From: Actinernus sp. WN-2022
Taxonomy: Eukaryota; Cnidaria; Anthozoa; Actiniaria; Actinernidae
DNA length: 64,000 nucleotides
Reading direction: 5' to 3'
Assembly (NCBI GenBank): GCA_030867875.1
Contig: JAOWCC010001634.1
Span: forward strand, 132,098,807 to 132,162,806
Shown: positions 9,936-20,739 of the stretch, piece by piece
Layout of the letters: every line of letters starts with the position of its first letter
Position numbering within the stretch: position 1 is the first letter of the stretch
The notes under the pieces: generated by a model
The model's database searches: none
What the model saw: the letters and a program-made list of their open reading frames with translations, nothing else
What the model was told of the DNA's origin: nothing
Position numbers and translations under genes: made by a program

Positions 9936-11737
9936 TTCAAAAACGCTTCAAGAATGCAATGAAAGAAAGTCGCACATCTCAAGGGAATGGTTACTTAATG
10001 TACCATTGAACCTTTGTATTCACAACGCCATGCAAAATATTCGAGTAATCACCGCCGGCAATTACGAATATCTCGAGGGAAGGACATGAAGAAATTACCA
10101 TACTATGTTGTTTGAAGCGGCGTTTCGCAATGCAAGAATAACCTGCACTTGAAGGATTTGGTGTCGTAGTTTACCTCGATAAAGTTCAAGACTTGGAAAG
10201 CGATGTGACTGACATGACGGCAGACTCTAAATTTTTGGCTCCGGCACAAAATATGTAAGGTTAATGCATGTTTTTATTATTTTACGGCTTTGAGTTTGGT
10301 TTTAATAATTAAACTAAACAGTGGCTCGGTAAACAAGTAATGGTAGTTGGATAACTTCATTTACAAAATATTATCTGTGTATCTCGGTAGTCTGCTGATA
10401 TTAGTAAATTTAGTGCAACATTTATTATCTAGGTACCTTATGTTCCGTGTACATTTTGCTATCTTTGGGTCTTAATTAGGATGAAACTTTATATAAAATT
10501 TCGTGTTCATTAGTATTCTTGATATAAAGTCTTCATCCTAATTTGCATTCTTTTGTAATGCCTTTGTGCCCCATATTCCCCTGGTACCGAAATCAAAGCC
10601 CTCCCCGGGCTTTTTAGAATGATGAGATTTTATCAGGTATAAAGGAGCATGCACGTGACTGATTTGCTTCATCTGATTGGACAAAATGCTCATTAATTAT
10701 TCATGAGTTTTTGAAGAATAATTCAAAGATAGGATTGGAGGGTACCAGGTCATACAGAGATTTTAACATCATGACATATTTAGCGAATTAATCTCTGATG
10801 ATCTGATTGACTAATTATTGTTGTGGCTCGGTTTGTTGTTTTTCAAATTTGGCTGATAATCCTGAGCCTACGTCATTGCACACCTACTCTAGCACAAAAA
10901 AAGTGCCCTATAAAGTAACATTCTTATGCATATAAGTTCTCGCTCATCTTAATATTGCTGGTCCAGGCTAGGTCCCCATTGCTGGTATCCTCTTCGTTAC
11001 GGTCTGTATAGTTGTCTTTGATCTATATACGTACCTAGCTTCATCGTGTCCGTCATGTGGGAGATGTAATTTGTTTTTAGTCACCGCCGATACTGACGTA
11101 AGAGCGCGGTCATATCATGCTGAATAACCTATGGCGCAATGAGGCATCCGTCTGTAATCAACCCGCTCGTGTGCGCAAGATCTTGCTCAAACTACAAATA
11201 CAATGTGGCTGACAATACTATTGTTGGTATGACATGAGGAGTTTCCCGTGAGTTGGCATTTCTCAGCATGAAGTCTTCAGCGCCTTGACGCCGCGACGAC
11301 TTTAATGATTAGTTGGGTATGCAAATTTGTATTTTTTTTGGGACCTTGACGAGAGAGAGGTATATTGGATATTGTGAAAAGGTCTCGTAGCGTTCAGTCT
11401 CAAACAAGAGCTCTCTTCAACATGTTTATGAAAATACAATGATGGTATACCTTGTCCCAAAGATTATATGGCTGAAAACCAAGAATATTTGCAGAAAAGA
11501 AGTCGTTTTAATGTCTTCCCGAAGATGTGCCATGCCAACCTTAAACGAACTTGTGGAGTTATATTATGGCCCCTGTGGCGCAAAAGTGGGCATTGAATGA
11601 AAACTGAGTCGCCAAAGTAACGCAACGTAACGCGTGACAACTATACCTGGACGCATGTGGACGTACAGTTGTGTTTTGTGTTTTTTTTTTCTGCCCTGCT
11701 AGTATAACCCAGTGTTTTTTAGAACATTTGTCGTTGA
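9936..11737. other. No gene; one small hairpin at 10476-10545
   Basis: AATTAGGATGAAACTTTATAT near 10477 is matched by its reverse complement ending near 10543, making a 70-base foldback. Otherwise I see no coding exon, RNA gene or repeat structure. Confidence 0.5.
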
Positions 11738-12019
11738 TGGTTTCAATTGAGTGTCGAAAGTTTTTCGGTTTTGCGTTTACTTAGATTTTCTATTGGCTGT
11801 GAAAATGTTTTGTAATCAGTCATCCAATCAAATTCCAGAGTAAAACCAATCGTAGTTTTGGTTTTGGTCCGTCACGCAATCAATCCACGACTGCGTTCAC
11901 TTTTCCTCCTGATTGGTTGCTTTCTCATGCCAGTGAAACCAATCGGTATTCACTTTAGTTCGTGATTGGTTCGTTGTAATTGCTTTGGTTTTGGTTTTAC
12001 TACAGTCAATTGAAACCTT
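11738..12019. mobile_element. Putative MITE with GGTTTCAATTGA ends
   Basis: The left end GGTTTCAATTGAGTG (11738) and the right end CAATTGAAACC (about 12007-12017) are inverted. The interior contains many CCAATCA / TGATTGG motifs and runs of TTGGTTTTGGTTTTAC. The arms are imperfect beyond the first 12 bases and the exact ends are uncertain. Confidence 0.5.
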
Positions 12020-13161
12020 GAAGTTAACTTTTTTTATTTCACAAAATTATTTATAATACTACACAATGCCGAAGGTAACATTGATTTTTTGATATTTTGT
12101 AGCAATTGGGTGACAATTTTTTGTGACTTGAAATCTATTCAAATTTATTATTCGTCTAATTCGCAAATTAAAGTGAAATCAAATTGAGAGAGTATGTTTA
12201 TGCTTCACTATAAGATATAGAAAAGAAAATCAATTACATTTATATTACCATTTAACACTAAAATGGACTTTATATATTGTTATACTTAACCACGTGACTT
12301 AGTACCTTCATCACTTTATTGTACGCTTCTTCTTACCTGTTTTTAGAGTGCCTATAACCTCCAAAAATATTTTTTATATCGATTCTGTATAGCGCTCTAA
12401 CTAAGAATTCGAAAAAATAAAAGTGAAAAAAACTAAACTTCGACGATTTTAGTGGGCGTCAAAGTTAGCTAAAACATCCGTTTAGGGCTTCCTGTTTCAA
12501 GTTGGAAGTCAGCACGAGTCTTGGTGAGGGCCTGGAATTATGACGTCAATCGGGCGTCATTTTACTACGACTACCAGAATCCTTTGAATGGTTTCTTTTG
12601 TTCCTCTAATTTAGACCATTGTCTTGGTATTCTCAAAGGAGTTGGAAAATCTGAATAAGAAAAATAATTCAAAAAGGAAAAACGTCCTATTATAGTATAA
12701 TCAGTAAGAAATAAACTCCATCAAGAGAAAGCGGTTACACTTCACTGTAAGAGTCGCAGAAATAAGAGATGTTTGTACTGGAATTGGAAGGACGTCTTAC
12801 ACGGCTGTTTCGAGCGGGAAATTAGGTTCCAGGCCATCGCGCGGTCAAGTATTGTTGCTATGCAAGTTTTTGCAAGTTCAAGTCCTTGACAACGAAAATG
12901 GCGGCGAAGTTAGCTGTTGCACCTGCGTTACATAAATTGCAAAATTTACTTCCTTTTCGTTGAACTTTTGAAAATAACCTGCTCAATAGCGAAACGAATC
13001 AATTTTCTTTGGCTTTGTAACGTTTTTTTTTCTAAAGTTGGGGCCAAACACGAACCAATTAGCAATTAGAACTTGAAGATCGACTTTCGTACAGTAACAA
13101 CAATGGCCGCAATTATCTATTGAACAAGTGGTGTTTACAGACGATCGGAGTATTCCCATTA
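12020..13161. other. No gene recognised upstream of the BEL element
   Basis: A short frame with a good start context at 12899 (MAAKLAVAPALHKLQ) stops after about 21 codons with no splice donor, so it is not annotated. ATGGCGG-type motifs appear twice. No domain is seen. Confidence 0.4.
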
Positions 13162-13166
13162 ATAGG

Positions 13167-13562
13167 TGTTTGGGCCTGTTCCGGCCGAACTGTTTAAATA
13201 ATTAAAAACTGTTTTTGTTGACATTGCGCGCGGGCTGCCTGTGGCCGAAAGTCACGTGACGTACGGCACATGGTTTGAGATTCTTAAATGGATGCTTGCA
13301 GAGCCAGTTAGGGCTACAAAAATCCCTTTGTTGTACCGTTGTCTCGCCCAGCCGCGCAGAATTGTAAGTTAAGACGTTTATTCACTCCAGGAGTCTGTTC
13401 TGGGCACAATTTTAGTTTGTAATTCATTGAATTTATGTCTTTGTTTATTCGTTCTAGTTTTCACCGTACGCTTGTAATCCGCTGTTGTTGTTATCAAGAT
13501 GAAGGAGTGAAATTTATAGTGCGACGAGTTGAAATATTCTGTGCCCTGGTTCGGGCCCCACA
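13167..13562 (+). repeat. 5' LTR of BEL element
   Basis: 396 bp, TG...CA. It matches the 3' LTR except for two substitutions (about 13310 and 13500) and a 22-bp segment near 13512-13534 that is absent from the 3' copy. It should carry the promoter and polyadenylation signals of the element. The last bases (GGTTCGGGCCCCACA) look a little like the 3' arm of a tRNA, probably by chance. Confidence 0.9.
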
Positions 13563-13614
13563 TCGTGAAAAAATTCTCCGTAGAAAATCGAGTGAAAGTG
13601 CTGATTTTCGAGCG

Positions 13615-14262
13615 ATGAATGCATCAAATGAACAAGACTTGGGAATCGACTCGCCAGTGTGGAATGGAATATTAGGAATGGAATACAGAGAACTGGAACC
13701 CGGAATGGATCGTGGGATGCCCGATCTTCCAATTCAGAACCCAATTGAAACTTCTACAGTGGTTATTGGAGTCACTACCAGGTCACCCCCTATTATGACC
13801 ACAGTGGTCACTGGATCACCGACCACACACGAAATTAATGGTCATTTACTTCGCCCAAGGCCCCTACAAAATGTTCAGGTTGATTTTACCGAATTGGAGC
13901 GCCAAAGGGCATTACGTGAACAACACAGCCTGGCAATGTTGTGGACAAACATTAGTAAAGAAATTGATAATCTATTACAGCGACTTCATACACAACTTTA
14001 CACCCATGGGAATCCAGAGGACGCCAAGGAAACTACTGACGGTCTGTCAAATAAATGGAAATACTTTGAGGAGTTACACAATCAATATCTTGGTGGTATA
14101 AATGATCGGAAGCGTTTGGAGTACGTACAGAGGCGATATACCTACCTGAAAAGGGATACAGAAAATATTGTTCAAGAGTTTGAAACCAAAATGCAACAGA
14201 CGAACACAAACATAAAAAAACCGAATGGACCCCGGAATGCCGGATCGGACACAGAGACATGA
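13615..14262 (+). CDS. gag: BEL element gag, N-terminal part
   Basis: 215 codons from the first ATG after the 5' LTR. The product is acidic to neutral; residues about 85-200 are helical and probably coiled, with the motifs TELERQRALREQ and WKYFEELHNQYLGG. The open frame extends back into the LTR, but the first internal ATG is the more likely start. It overlaps the next frame by 38 bases in a +1 relation. Whether this is programmed frameshifting or a mutation cannot be told from one copy. In BEL elements this region helps form the capsid. Confidence 0.65.
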   Translation: MNASNEQDLGIDSPVWNGILGMEYRELEPGMDRGMPDLPIQNPIETSTVVIGVTTRSPPIMTTVVTGSPTTHEINGHLLRPRPLQNVQVDFTELERQRALREQHSLAMLWTNISKEIDNLLQRLHTQLYTHGNPEDAKETTDGLSNKWKYFEELHNQYLGGINDRKRLEYVQRRYTYLKRDTENIVQEFETKMQQTNTNIKKPNGPRNAGSDTET

Positions 14263-16618
14263 CGATAACGCATCAGTGTGCAGTGACAATTCTCGTACGT
14301 CAAGGTCTTCGGCAGCCTCGTCGGTGTCATCGCGGAAGAAAACGCTGAAAAAGGCGCTCGTCGCCAAAATGAAGCTGGATTTAGCTAAGGCTAGAGCAAA
14401 GCAGGATGCTGAGGCGGCCAGGATGGCTCACGAACAGAAGCAAAAAATAGAACTGAGGCGCCTTGAAGAAGAAGTCACAGTGGCTGAACTGGAATGGAAA
14501 ATTGAGACAGAATATGACGAGGAAACGGGACTGGGGCCAGCCATGGTTGGACCCTCGTCTGTATCAACATTCCTAATTGACAGACAATCGCACAGCACCC
14601 CGTTTATTCCTGTACCGGACGATACGTCTAAGGAACAACGTAATGCTGTCCAGCCCACTGTTGAAGTAGCCGTGACTCACAACACTCAAATGACAAGCAA
14701 GTCAGCTTCAACCGACGAGAACGACATGAAGACAGCCCAGCAGCCCCAGTCTCCCCCGGCGGCGCTGTATACAACCAATATCATCCCAATCTCTTCCAGT
14801 GATGAAGGACGTGTCAAATCAGAGGATGTTAATATTGATCACGCCCCACGTGACCACGTAGCTGCCATGTGGAAGATTCAACTGCTGAACGGAATTAAGC
14901 CTACACAATTCAGTGGAAACCCGTCAGAGTTTCCGTTCTTCCGAGACCAGGTGCGGACACACCTCGAAAGTGACCTGCTTACTGATGCACAGCGTGTTGA
15001 GTACCTTCCTAAGTTTGTGACTGGTGATACATTAGAGGTCATCAAACGGAACAGGGGATGCTCATTTAAGGATATTATGAAAACTTTAGAAGAACGTTTT
15101 GGTCAAGTAATTAGGGTGACACAAGCGTGCATAGAAGAACTTGTCTCTGGCCCTAGGCTAGCTTACGGTGACAATGTTGGACTATTGAACTTCTCTGAGA
15201 AGTTAAATGCAGCTACGAGGATTCTCCAAGGGAACGTTGAGCGCGAAGCCAGTGTTGCAACAAACCTTAAACGGATCGTTAATCGTCTGCCTAATGACTT
15301 AATCGGAAAATGGCAACATGAAAATTACAAGATCGTTACACGTGGAAAAACCGCTCGCCTGAAAGACATTGCCGAATTTGTGAAGAAACAAGCGTTCATT
15401 AGGAATGACCCAGTGTTCGGGATGCAGTCGTCGAGACGGGATAACAAAGAAACGAAGGGTCCTTCTAAGTCTACAAAGGATCAGTGCCCACCAACAAGGA
15501 ATTCTACGATTAGCGCCACAGACGTCGACAGAGCACCTCAAGCTATTTGTGCGGATGTTTGTGGAATCTGTAAATCCAAACGACACAAGTTTCAGCAATG
15601 TTCCATCATCAAACAGTGTGACCACGTAGCAGTCAGAAGACAATATGCGGCATCGTGCAGATTCTGCTTTAATTGCGGCCTCGAAAGGCCTGGACACGGT
15701 TCTAGTTCTTGCCCTGAACCACCTGCATGCTCGAAATGTTCGGGTAGCCACCTGAACCTTCTACATACGGACTACAACAATAGCGGTCGCCGTTCCAACT
15801 CAAGAAATAATAAGGGGTCTAACGATAAGCGAGACAAGCCCTTGGTGACCGCCCTTGCTGCTGACAGTAAGACGGAAAGTACGGTTCAAAATACAACGCC
15901 AAGTTCAAATGACAAACCCGTGACATCCATATCCTCGGCCGGAGTTAGAACCGCAAAGGCCCAAGTATTGTTGAATGTTGTTCCGGTAACCATAACTGCG
16001 AATAATGGTAACACCGTATCCACCTACGCCTTCCTTGACAGTGGCTGCACTGACACCCTAATCGACTGCGAGTTGGCTGAACACCTCGGTATACAAGGGA
16101 CACCTGAACAGATTGGAATTAGCACAATTACAAACAGTGATGACGTTGTGGATTCTAAGCGGACATCCTTTACTTTGAGCTCTGCAGATGGCTTGGGAGA
16201 GGACATTGATGTCGCTGAAGCCTATATTCTAACTGATCTAAACCAATCGCAACGAGTTCTTCCGGAAGCGATTGATGTACAACAATATCCGCACTTACGA
16301 GGCATTGAGTTTCCAGCGGTAGATATCAAGCGCGTATCCATACTCGTTGGAAACAACATTCCTTATGCGCACATACAGAAGGAAGTTAGAGTCCCGGACA
16401 ATAAGAAGAAAGGACTCTATGGTTGCAGGTACGTGCTTGGATGGAGTATTTCCGGTCCTTGTGATGTTAAGACTCGAAAAGGAGCTTCTATGAACTTTGT
16501 CTCTGTTGACCGTCAGTCAGACGATCTGATTGAAAGGTTTTGGAGAATCGAGGACTATGGTGCTGTTCGGAGGGATGAGAAGCCTCTCTCAGTAGAAGAT
16601 GAGAGGCAATTAAGATAA
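14225..16618 (+). CDS. gag-pol: BEL element gag (DUF1759), zinc knuckles and protease
   Basis: 797 codons. Residues 1-85 are Ser-rich then strongly helical (KAR/EEE-rich coiled coil). Residues about 220-400 form the DUF1759 gag core, including FSGNPSEFPFFRDQVRTHL. Cysteine clusters at about 446-512 (CGICKSKRH; CFNCGLERPGHGSSSC; CSKCSGSHLNLLH) are zinc knuckles. The aspartic protease (DUF1758-like) starts at about 600 with AFLDSGCTDTLID, the catalytic Asp lying in DSG. The frame ends by a stop at 16616-16618, just where the linker to reverse transcriptase should continue in another frame, so a small indel near 16615 is likely. Confidence 0.85.
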   Translation: MDPGMPDRTQRHDDNASVCSDNSRTSRSSAASSVSSRKKTLKKALVAKMKLDLAKARAKQDAEAARMAHEQKQKIELRRLEEEVTVAELEWKIETEYDEETGLGPAMVGPSSVSTFLIDRQSHSTPFIPVPDDTSKEQRNAVQPTVEVAVTHNTQMTSKSASTDENDMKTAQQPQSPPAALYTTNIIPISSSDEGRVKSEDVNIDHAPRDHVAAMWKIQLLNGIKPTQFSGNPSEFPFFRDQVRTHLESDLLTDAQRVEYLPKFVTGDTLEVIKRNRGCSFKDIMKTLEERFGQVIRVTQACIEELVSGPRLAYGDNVGLLNFSEKLNAATRILQGNVEREASVATNLKRIVNRLPNDLIGKWQHENYKIVTRGKTARLKDIAEFVKKQAFIRNDPVFGMQSSRRDNKETKGPSKSTKDQCPPTRNSTISATDVDRAPQAICADVCGICKSKRHKFQQCSIIKQCDHVAVRRQYAASCRFCFNCGLERPGHGSSSCPEPPACSKCSGSHLNLLHTDYNNSGRRSNSRNNKGSNDKRDKPLVTALAADSKTESTVQNTTPSSNDKPVTSISSAGVRTAKAQVLLNVVPVTITANNGNTVSTYAFLDSGCTDTLIDCELAEHLGIQGTPEQIGISTITNSDDVVDSKRTSFTLSSADGLGEDIDVAEAYILTDLNQSQRVLPEAIDVQQYPHLRGIEFPAVDIKRVSILVGNNIPYAHIQKEVRVPDNKKKGLYGCRYVLGWSISGPCDVKTRKGASMNFVSVDRQSDDLIERFWRIEDYGAVRRDEKPLSVEDERQLR

Positions 16619-16767
16619 TTGAGAACACCACCCGCATCACGGACGGACATTATGAAGTAGGTCTGTTATGGAGAGAAGATGATCCACGGCTCCCTAAGAA
16701 TCGGGTCATGGCTGATAAGCGGTCAGAATCACTGCGGCGTCGCCTGATCAAGCCAGGTAATGAATAA

Positions 16768-18039
16768 ATGGCCAATAAATATCGTGAAGTCATGGACGGT
16801 TACGTTAAAAACGGTTTTGCCCGCAAACTGTCAGAGGAGGAAGTAACCGAGGAGACCAACACGTGTTGGTACCTACCACACCATCCGGTGACTAATCCTA
16901 ACAAGCCTGGGAAGGTGCGTATAGTATTCGACGCTGCGGCAGAATTTGAAGGAACGTCACTGAACAAGAACCTCGTACACGGACCGGACATGACAAATAA
17001 TCTAGTTGCTGTGCTTCTGCGGTTCCGACAGGGAAACATTGGCATTGCTGCCGACGTAGAGGCGATGTTCCATCAGATCCGTGTACGGAAAGAAGACCAA
17101 GATGCGCTGCGGTTTCTTTGGTGGACGACCAGTTATGATGACCCTCCTCATGTTTACGTGATGCAAGTGCACATCTTCGGAGCTACGTCGTCTCCGTGTG
17201 TTGCTAACTCCATTCTCAGGCGAGTTGCGGATGACAATGCGGGGGACTTCAGCACAAGTGCAGTTGCAGCGGTGAAGAAGAATTTCTACGTTGATGACGC
17301 CCTTCCGTCCACTAATGATGAGCAATCTGCAGTTTGTTTGGCCTCCGATATGGCCAACATCCTTAGCCGTGGTGGTTTCCACCTAACGAAGTTCTCATCG
17401 AACAGTAAGACGGTTTTAGCTGCGCTTCCGAATGAACAGAGAGCTAAACCTGAACTCAATCTCGACCTAGACAAATTACCCGTAGAGAGAGCCCTTGGGG
17501 TCCGCTGGTATGTAGAAACTGATGAGCTGGGATTTGATATACGAAAGCTCGACCGCCCTGAGACGAAACGTGGTATCCTGTCGACTGTCTGCTCCCTGTA
17601 TGATCCGTTAGGGTTTGCGGCACCCGTGACGTTAGCTGCTCGAAGCTTGATTCAGGACTTGTGGAAGGCCCAGGTTGACTGGGATCATCCACTGGATGAT
17701 CACTTCCACTTCCTGGAGAGATGGCGCTCATGGAATGCCCAACTGCCATCCTTGTCAGAGTTACGTATCCCACGATGCTACTTCCTACCGGACACTGACA
17801 TCTCTCAATGCAAAGTGCAACTGCACTTCTTTTCCGATGCCTCTGAAGTTGGTTACGGTACTTCTTCATATCTTCGCATCGAGTACCCTGACCATCATAT
17901 ACATTGCGCTTTCGTGATGGGTAAGGCAAAGAGTGCACCCGTTAAGTTCACGAGTATCCCGAGGCTAGAGTTGCAAGCAGCTGTTCTGTCGACACGCGTG
18001 AATAAGATGTTACGAGGAAGAACTCGATTTAAACATTGA
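16768..18039 (+). CDS. pol: BEL element reverse transcriptase and start of RNase H
   Basis: 423 codons. It carries RT motifs in order: VRIVFDAAAEFEGTSLNKNL, IAADVEAMFHQI (first catalytic Asp), ATSSPCVANSIL, and FYVDD (residues about 172-176, catalytic pair). RNase H begins near residue 352 (HFFSDASEVGYG). A TAA at 16765-16767 lies immediately in front in the same frame, so the ATG at 16768 follows a nonsense mutation and is probably not a natural start. The frame ends at 18039 inside RNase H through a frame loss. Confidence 0.85.
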   Translation: MANKYREVMDGYVKNGFARKLSEEEVTEETNTCWYLPHHPVTNPNKPGKVRIVFDAAAEFEGTSLNKNLVHGPDMTNNLVAVLLRFRQGNIGIAADVEAMFHQIRVRKEDQDALRFLWWTTSYDDPPHVYVMQVHIFGATSSPCVANSILRRVADDNAGDFSTSAVAAVKKNFYVDDALPSTNDEQSAVCLASDMANILSRGGFHLTKFSSNSKTVLAALPNEQRAKPELNLDLDKLPVERALGVRWYVETDELGFDIRKLDRPETKRGILSTVCSLYDPLGFAAPVTLAARSLIQDLWKAQVDWDHPLDDHFHFLERWRSWNAQLPSLSELRIPRCYFLPDTDISQCKVQLHFFSDASEVGYGTSSYLRIEYPDHHIHCAFVMGKAKSAPVKFTSIPRLELQAAVLSTRVNKMLRGRTRFKH

Positions 18040-18154
18040 TAAGACATTTTACTGGACTGACAGTCAAATAGTACTCCACTACCTGAAGAATGAGAAGCGT
18101 CGCTTCCAAACCTATGTTGCCAACAGGGTCGGAGAGATAAAGGAAAACTCGCTT

Positions 18155-19936
18155 GTGGAAGACTGGCATCATGTACCTGGTGTCCTGAATCCAGCTGACG
18201 ATGTGTCACGAGGCTTGAGCCCGTCGTTACTGAATGCTGACCACCGCTGGCTGCATAGACCAGAATTTCTGTGGCAACCGGCATCATGTTGGCCGAACGA
18301 CGAACGCGGAGAAATTCCTGAGGAGCAATTGGAAGTGAAGAAGGAAACGCACGTCCACTGTGCAGACGTGAGCACTGACCCTGACATGAGAAGGGAAAAA
18401 GGATCGACACCCGAAGCTGTTGATACAACTAGTTCCATAGAATCTCCCATACAAAGACTGATCAGCAGCTGTTCAGACTGGACTCGCCTTAGACGCAGGG
18501 TAGCTTGGCTCGTCCGCTTTGTCCAGTTTATCCGCGATCGCAATACTGTCCGCGTTTGTCGACTGACCATTGAAGATTATGACGCTGCAACATTGGCCAT
18601 CGCAAGGATTGTCCAGCGCTCGACATATGGGCAAGAACTTAAGGACTTGAAGAAACAAGGCGCAGTCAGGTCTTCCAGCAAGATCGCTGCGTTAAACCCG
18701 GCATTGGATGGCCAGGACGTGTTGAGGGTGAGTGGTCGAGTTCAAGCGCTGGCAGTCGCTCACAGGGCAGAACAGCAGATCATTATGCCAAGGAATCATT
18801 CTGTTGCGTCGCTAATCGTCCGTCATTTACACCACCTCATCGGGCATTTGGGACGCGAACATCTGATAGCAGCACTGCGAGAGAAATTCTGGATCCCCCA
18901 AGCCCGTGTGCTAGTTCGTTCAGTTCTTAATCAATGTCTTACCTGCAAGAGGCTTAACGCCAAGCCGATGACACAGCAGATGGCTCCCTTACCCAAGGGA
19001 CGGCTGATGGCATACGAACCCCCTTTCTCCTATACAGGCATGGACTTGTTTGGCCCTCTTTATGTCAAACATGGAAGAGGGACAGTGAAACGCTGGTGCT
19101 GTTTATTTACCTCTCTGACTACCCGTAGTGTACACCTAGAAGTAGTGACCTCTATGGACACTGACGATTTTATCATGTGCCTGCGACGATTCATGAACCG
19201 TCGAGGCGAAATAACGGAACTAAGATGTGATAATGGATCAAATTTTGTCGGTGGAGAACGAGAGTTGAGGGAAAGCATCAAACAGTGGAACCAGGAGCAA
19301 ATTGAGCGCGAGCTTATCCAACGCGGTTGTAAATGGATCTTCCAACCTCACACTGCATCGAGTATGTCGGGAATATGGGAACGAATGGTTCGCAGCGCGA
19401 AGACGGTACTGAAGTCGATCGTCGGATCGCAAGTAGTAACTGACACAGTCCTTCAGACACTACTCACTGAAGTGGAAAGAGTCCTGAATGGAAGAGCTCT
19501 GACTGCTAACTCAGACGATCCGAACGACCTGCAGCCCCTAACGCCTGCTCACTTTCTGATGCAGAGGAAGACCATTTGCTTACCGCCAGGAGTTTTCGAC
19601 AAGACCGACGTGTACAGGAGGAAATGGAGACAAGTGCAGTTCCTAGCTGACCTATTTTGGAAGAGGTGGCTCAAGGAATATTTGCCTTCCCTACAAGGCA
19701 GAGGCAAATGGCGCAAGGTCTTGCCTAATGTTAAACCTAATGCACTCGTGCTATTAGTTGACAACAACGCACCCAGGGGCCGTTGGAGTCTTGGACGAGT
19801 CTTGGAGACGTACCCCGGTCCAGATGGTTTAGTGCGAACCGTGAAAGTGAGGACCAAGGATGCGGTCTATGTTCGCCCGATCCAGAAGCTCTGTTTGTTA
19901 GAGAACGACCTCGAGTCCGCATGGAGATTGAAGTAG
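18155..19936 (+). CDS. pol: BEL element RNase H tail, integrase and DUF5641
   Basis: 593 codons. The first 25 residues (WHHVPGVLNPADDVSRG) are the end of RNase H. The H2C2 integrase zinc finger lies at about 225-275 (HLHHLIGHLGREH; CLTCKR). The catalytic core has YTGMDLFGP (first Asp), CDNGSNFVG (second Asp) and SGIWERMVRSAK (Glu). A DUF5641-like tail follows (WRQVQFLADLFWKRW; APRGRWSLGRVLETYPG). Product function: insertion of element cDNA. The true polyprotein should begin far upstream; the ATG at 18155 is only the first after the broken frame. Confidence 0.88.
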   Translation: MEDWHHVPGVLNPADDVSRGLSPSLLNADHRWLHRPEFLWQPASCWPNDERGEIPEEQLEVKKETHVHCADVSTDPDMRREKGSTPEAVDTTSSIESPIQRLISSCSDWTRLRRRVAWLVRFVQFIRDRNTVRVCRLTIEDYDAATLAIARIVQRSTYGQELKDLKKQGAVRSSSKIAALNPALDGQDVLRVSGRVQALAVAHRAEQQIIMPRNHSVASLIVRHLHHLIGHLGREHLIAALREKFWIPQARVLVRSVLNQCLTCKRLNAKPMTQQMAPLPKGRLMAYEPPFSYTGMDLFGPLYVKHGRGTVKRWCCLFTSLTTRSVHLEVVTSMDTDDFIMCLRRFMNRRGEITELRCDNGSNFVGGERELRESIKQWNQEQIERELIQRGCKWIFQPHTASSMSGIWERMVRSAKTVLKSIVGSQVVTDTVLQTLLTEVERVLNGRALTANSDDPNDLQPLTPAHFLMQRKTICLPPGVFDKTDVYRRKWRQVQFLADLFWKRWLKEYLPSLQGRGKWRKVLPNVKPNALVLLVDNNAPRGRWSLGRVLETYPGPDGLVRTVKVRTKDAVYVRPIQKLCLLENDLESAWRLK

Positions 19937-19987
19937 CTGTGTAGTGATGTTGGGTCTCCTTATCAGATCGCCCCAAGGCCGGCGGGA

Positions 19988-20361
19988 TGTTTGGGCCTGT
20001 TCCGGCCGAACTGTTTAAATAATTAAAAACTGTTTTTGTTGACATTGCGCGCGGGCTGCCTGTGGCCGAAAGTCACGTGACGTACGGCACATGGTTTGAG
20101 ATTCTTAAATGGATGCTTGCAGAGCCAGTTTGGGCTACAAAAATCCCTTTGTTGTACCGTTGTCTCGCCCAGCCGCGCAGAATTGTAAGTTAAGACGTTT
20201 ATTCACTCCAGGAGTCTGTTCTGGGCACAATTTTAGTTTGTAATTCATTGAATTTATGTCTTTGTTTATTCGTTCTAGTTTTCACCGTACGCTTGTAATC
20301 CGCTGTTGTTGTTATCAAGATAAAGGAGTGAAATATTCTGTGCCCTGGTTCGGGCCCCACA
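19988..20361 (+). repeat. 3' LTR of BEL element
   Basis: 374 bp, TG...CA, 22 bp shorter than the 5' LTR through one indel, otherwise two substitutions different. The bases just before it (AAGGCCGGCGGGA) are purine-rich and fit a polypurine primer site. Confidence 0.9.
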
Positions 20362-20739
20362 ATAGGTAAGACATTGATATTAGCTTTCATTCATGTACTT
20401 TGTATATCTGTTGTTACATTTTAGCTAACAATTTTTTTGCATGTGACTTCTGGATCGTATTTAACAAGAGCCCATCTGGGCTTTCATTCGGGCCACATGA
20501 GATTGAAGATGAAATACACTTTCCTTTGAAATCCCCTTAGTAATAACCAAAGGGAAGAATTATTAGCTGAATTTAGCAGCCGGTAGCGCGGTGACTTTCA
20601 TTCTCTGCTCCCCTAGTATATATGTAATTTAATATTTTTATTTTTCTCGTATGTTGACCTTTTAATTTAAACACTACTTATTCGTTTAACACACTGCATT
20701 TGAGCAGGCATATATTCATTGTTTTGAACCCGAGAATTA

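Larger units (their letters stand above)
13167..20361 (+). mobile_element. Complete BEL/Pao LTR retrotransposon
   Basis: The element has LTRs at both ends, each starting TGTTTGGGCCTG and ending CCCCACA, and is flanked by the 5-bp duplication ATAGG (13162-13166 and 20362-20366). Between the LTRs the plus strand encodes, in order, gag, zinc knuckles, aspartic protease, reverse transcriptase, RNase H, integrase and a DUF5641-type C-terminus. The protease-RT-RNase H-integrase order with DUF1759/DUF1758 regions is diagnostic of BEL/Pao. Reading frames switch among frames 1, 2, 1 and 2, with one frame loss near 16615, a stop at 16765-16767 and another frame loss near 18020-18040. This copy should not encode an intact polyprotein although its LTRs are almost identical. 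It lies in the same orientation as the collagen genes but is unrelated to them. Confidence 0.93.

Noticed and set aside
12899..12964. Start exon of a host gene (MAAKLAVAPALHKLQ)
   Set aside because: Stops after about 21 codons and has no GT donor in frame.
15299..15751. 150-codon minus-strand frame within the BEL gag region, and other antisense frames across 13.4-20.0 kb
   Set aside because: Shadows of the plus-strand polyprotein, which has clear domain motifs.
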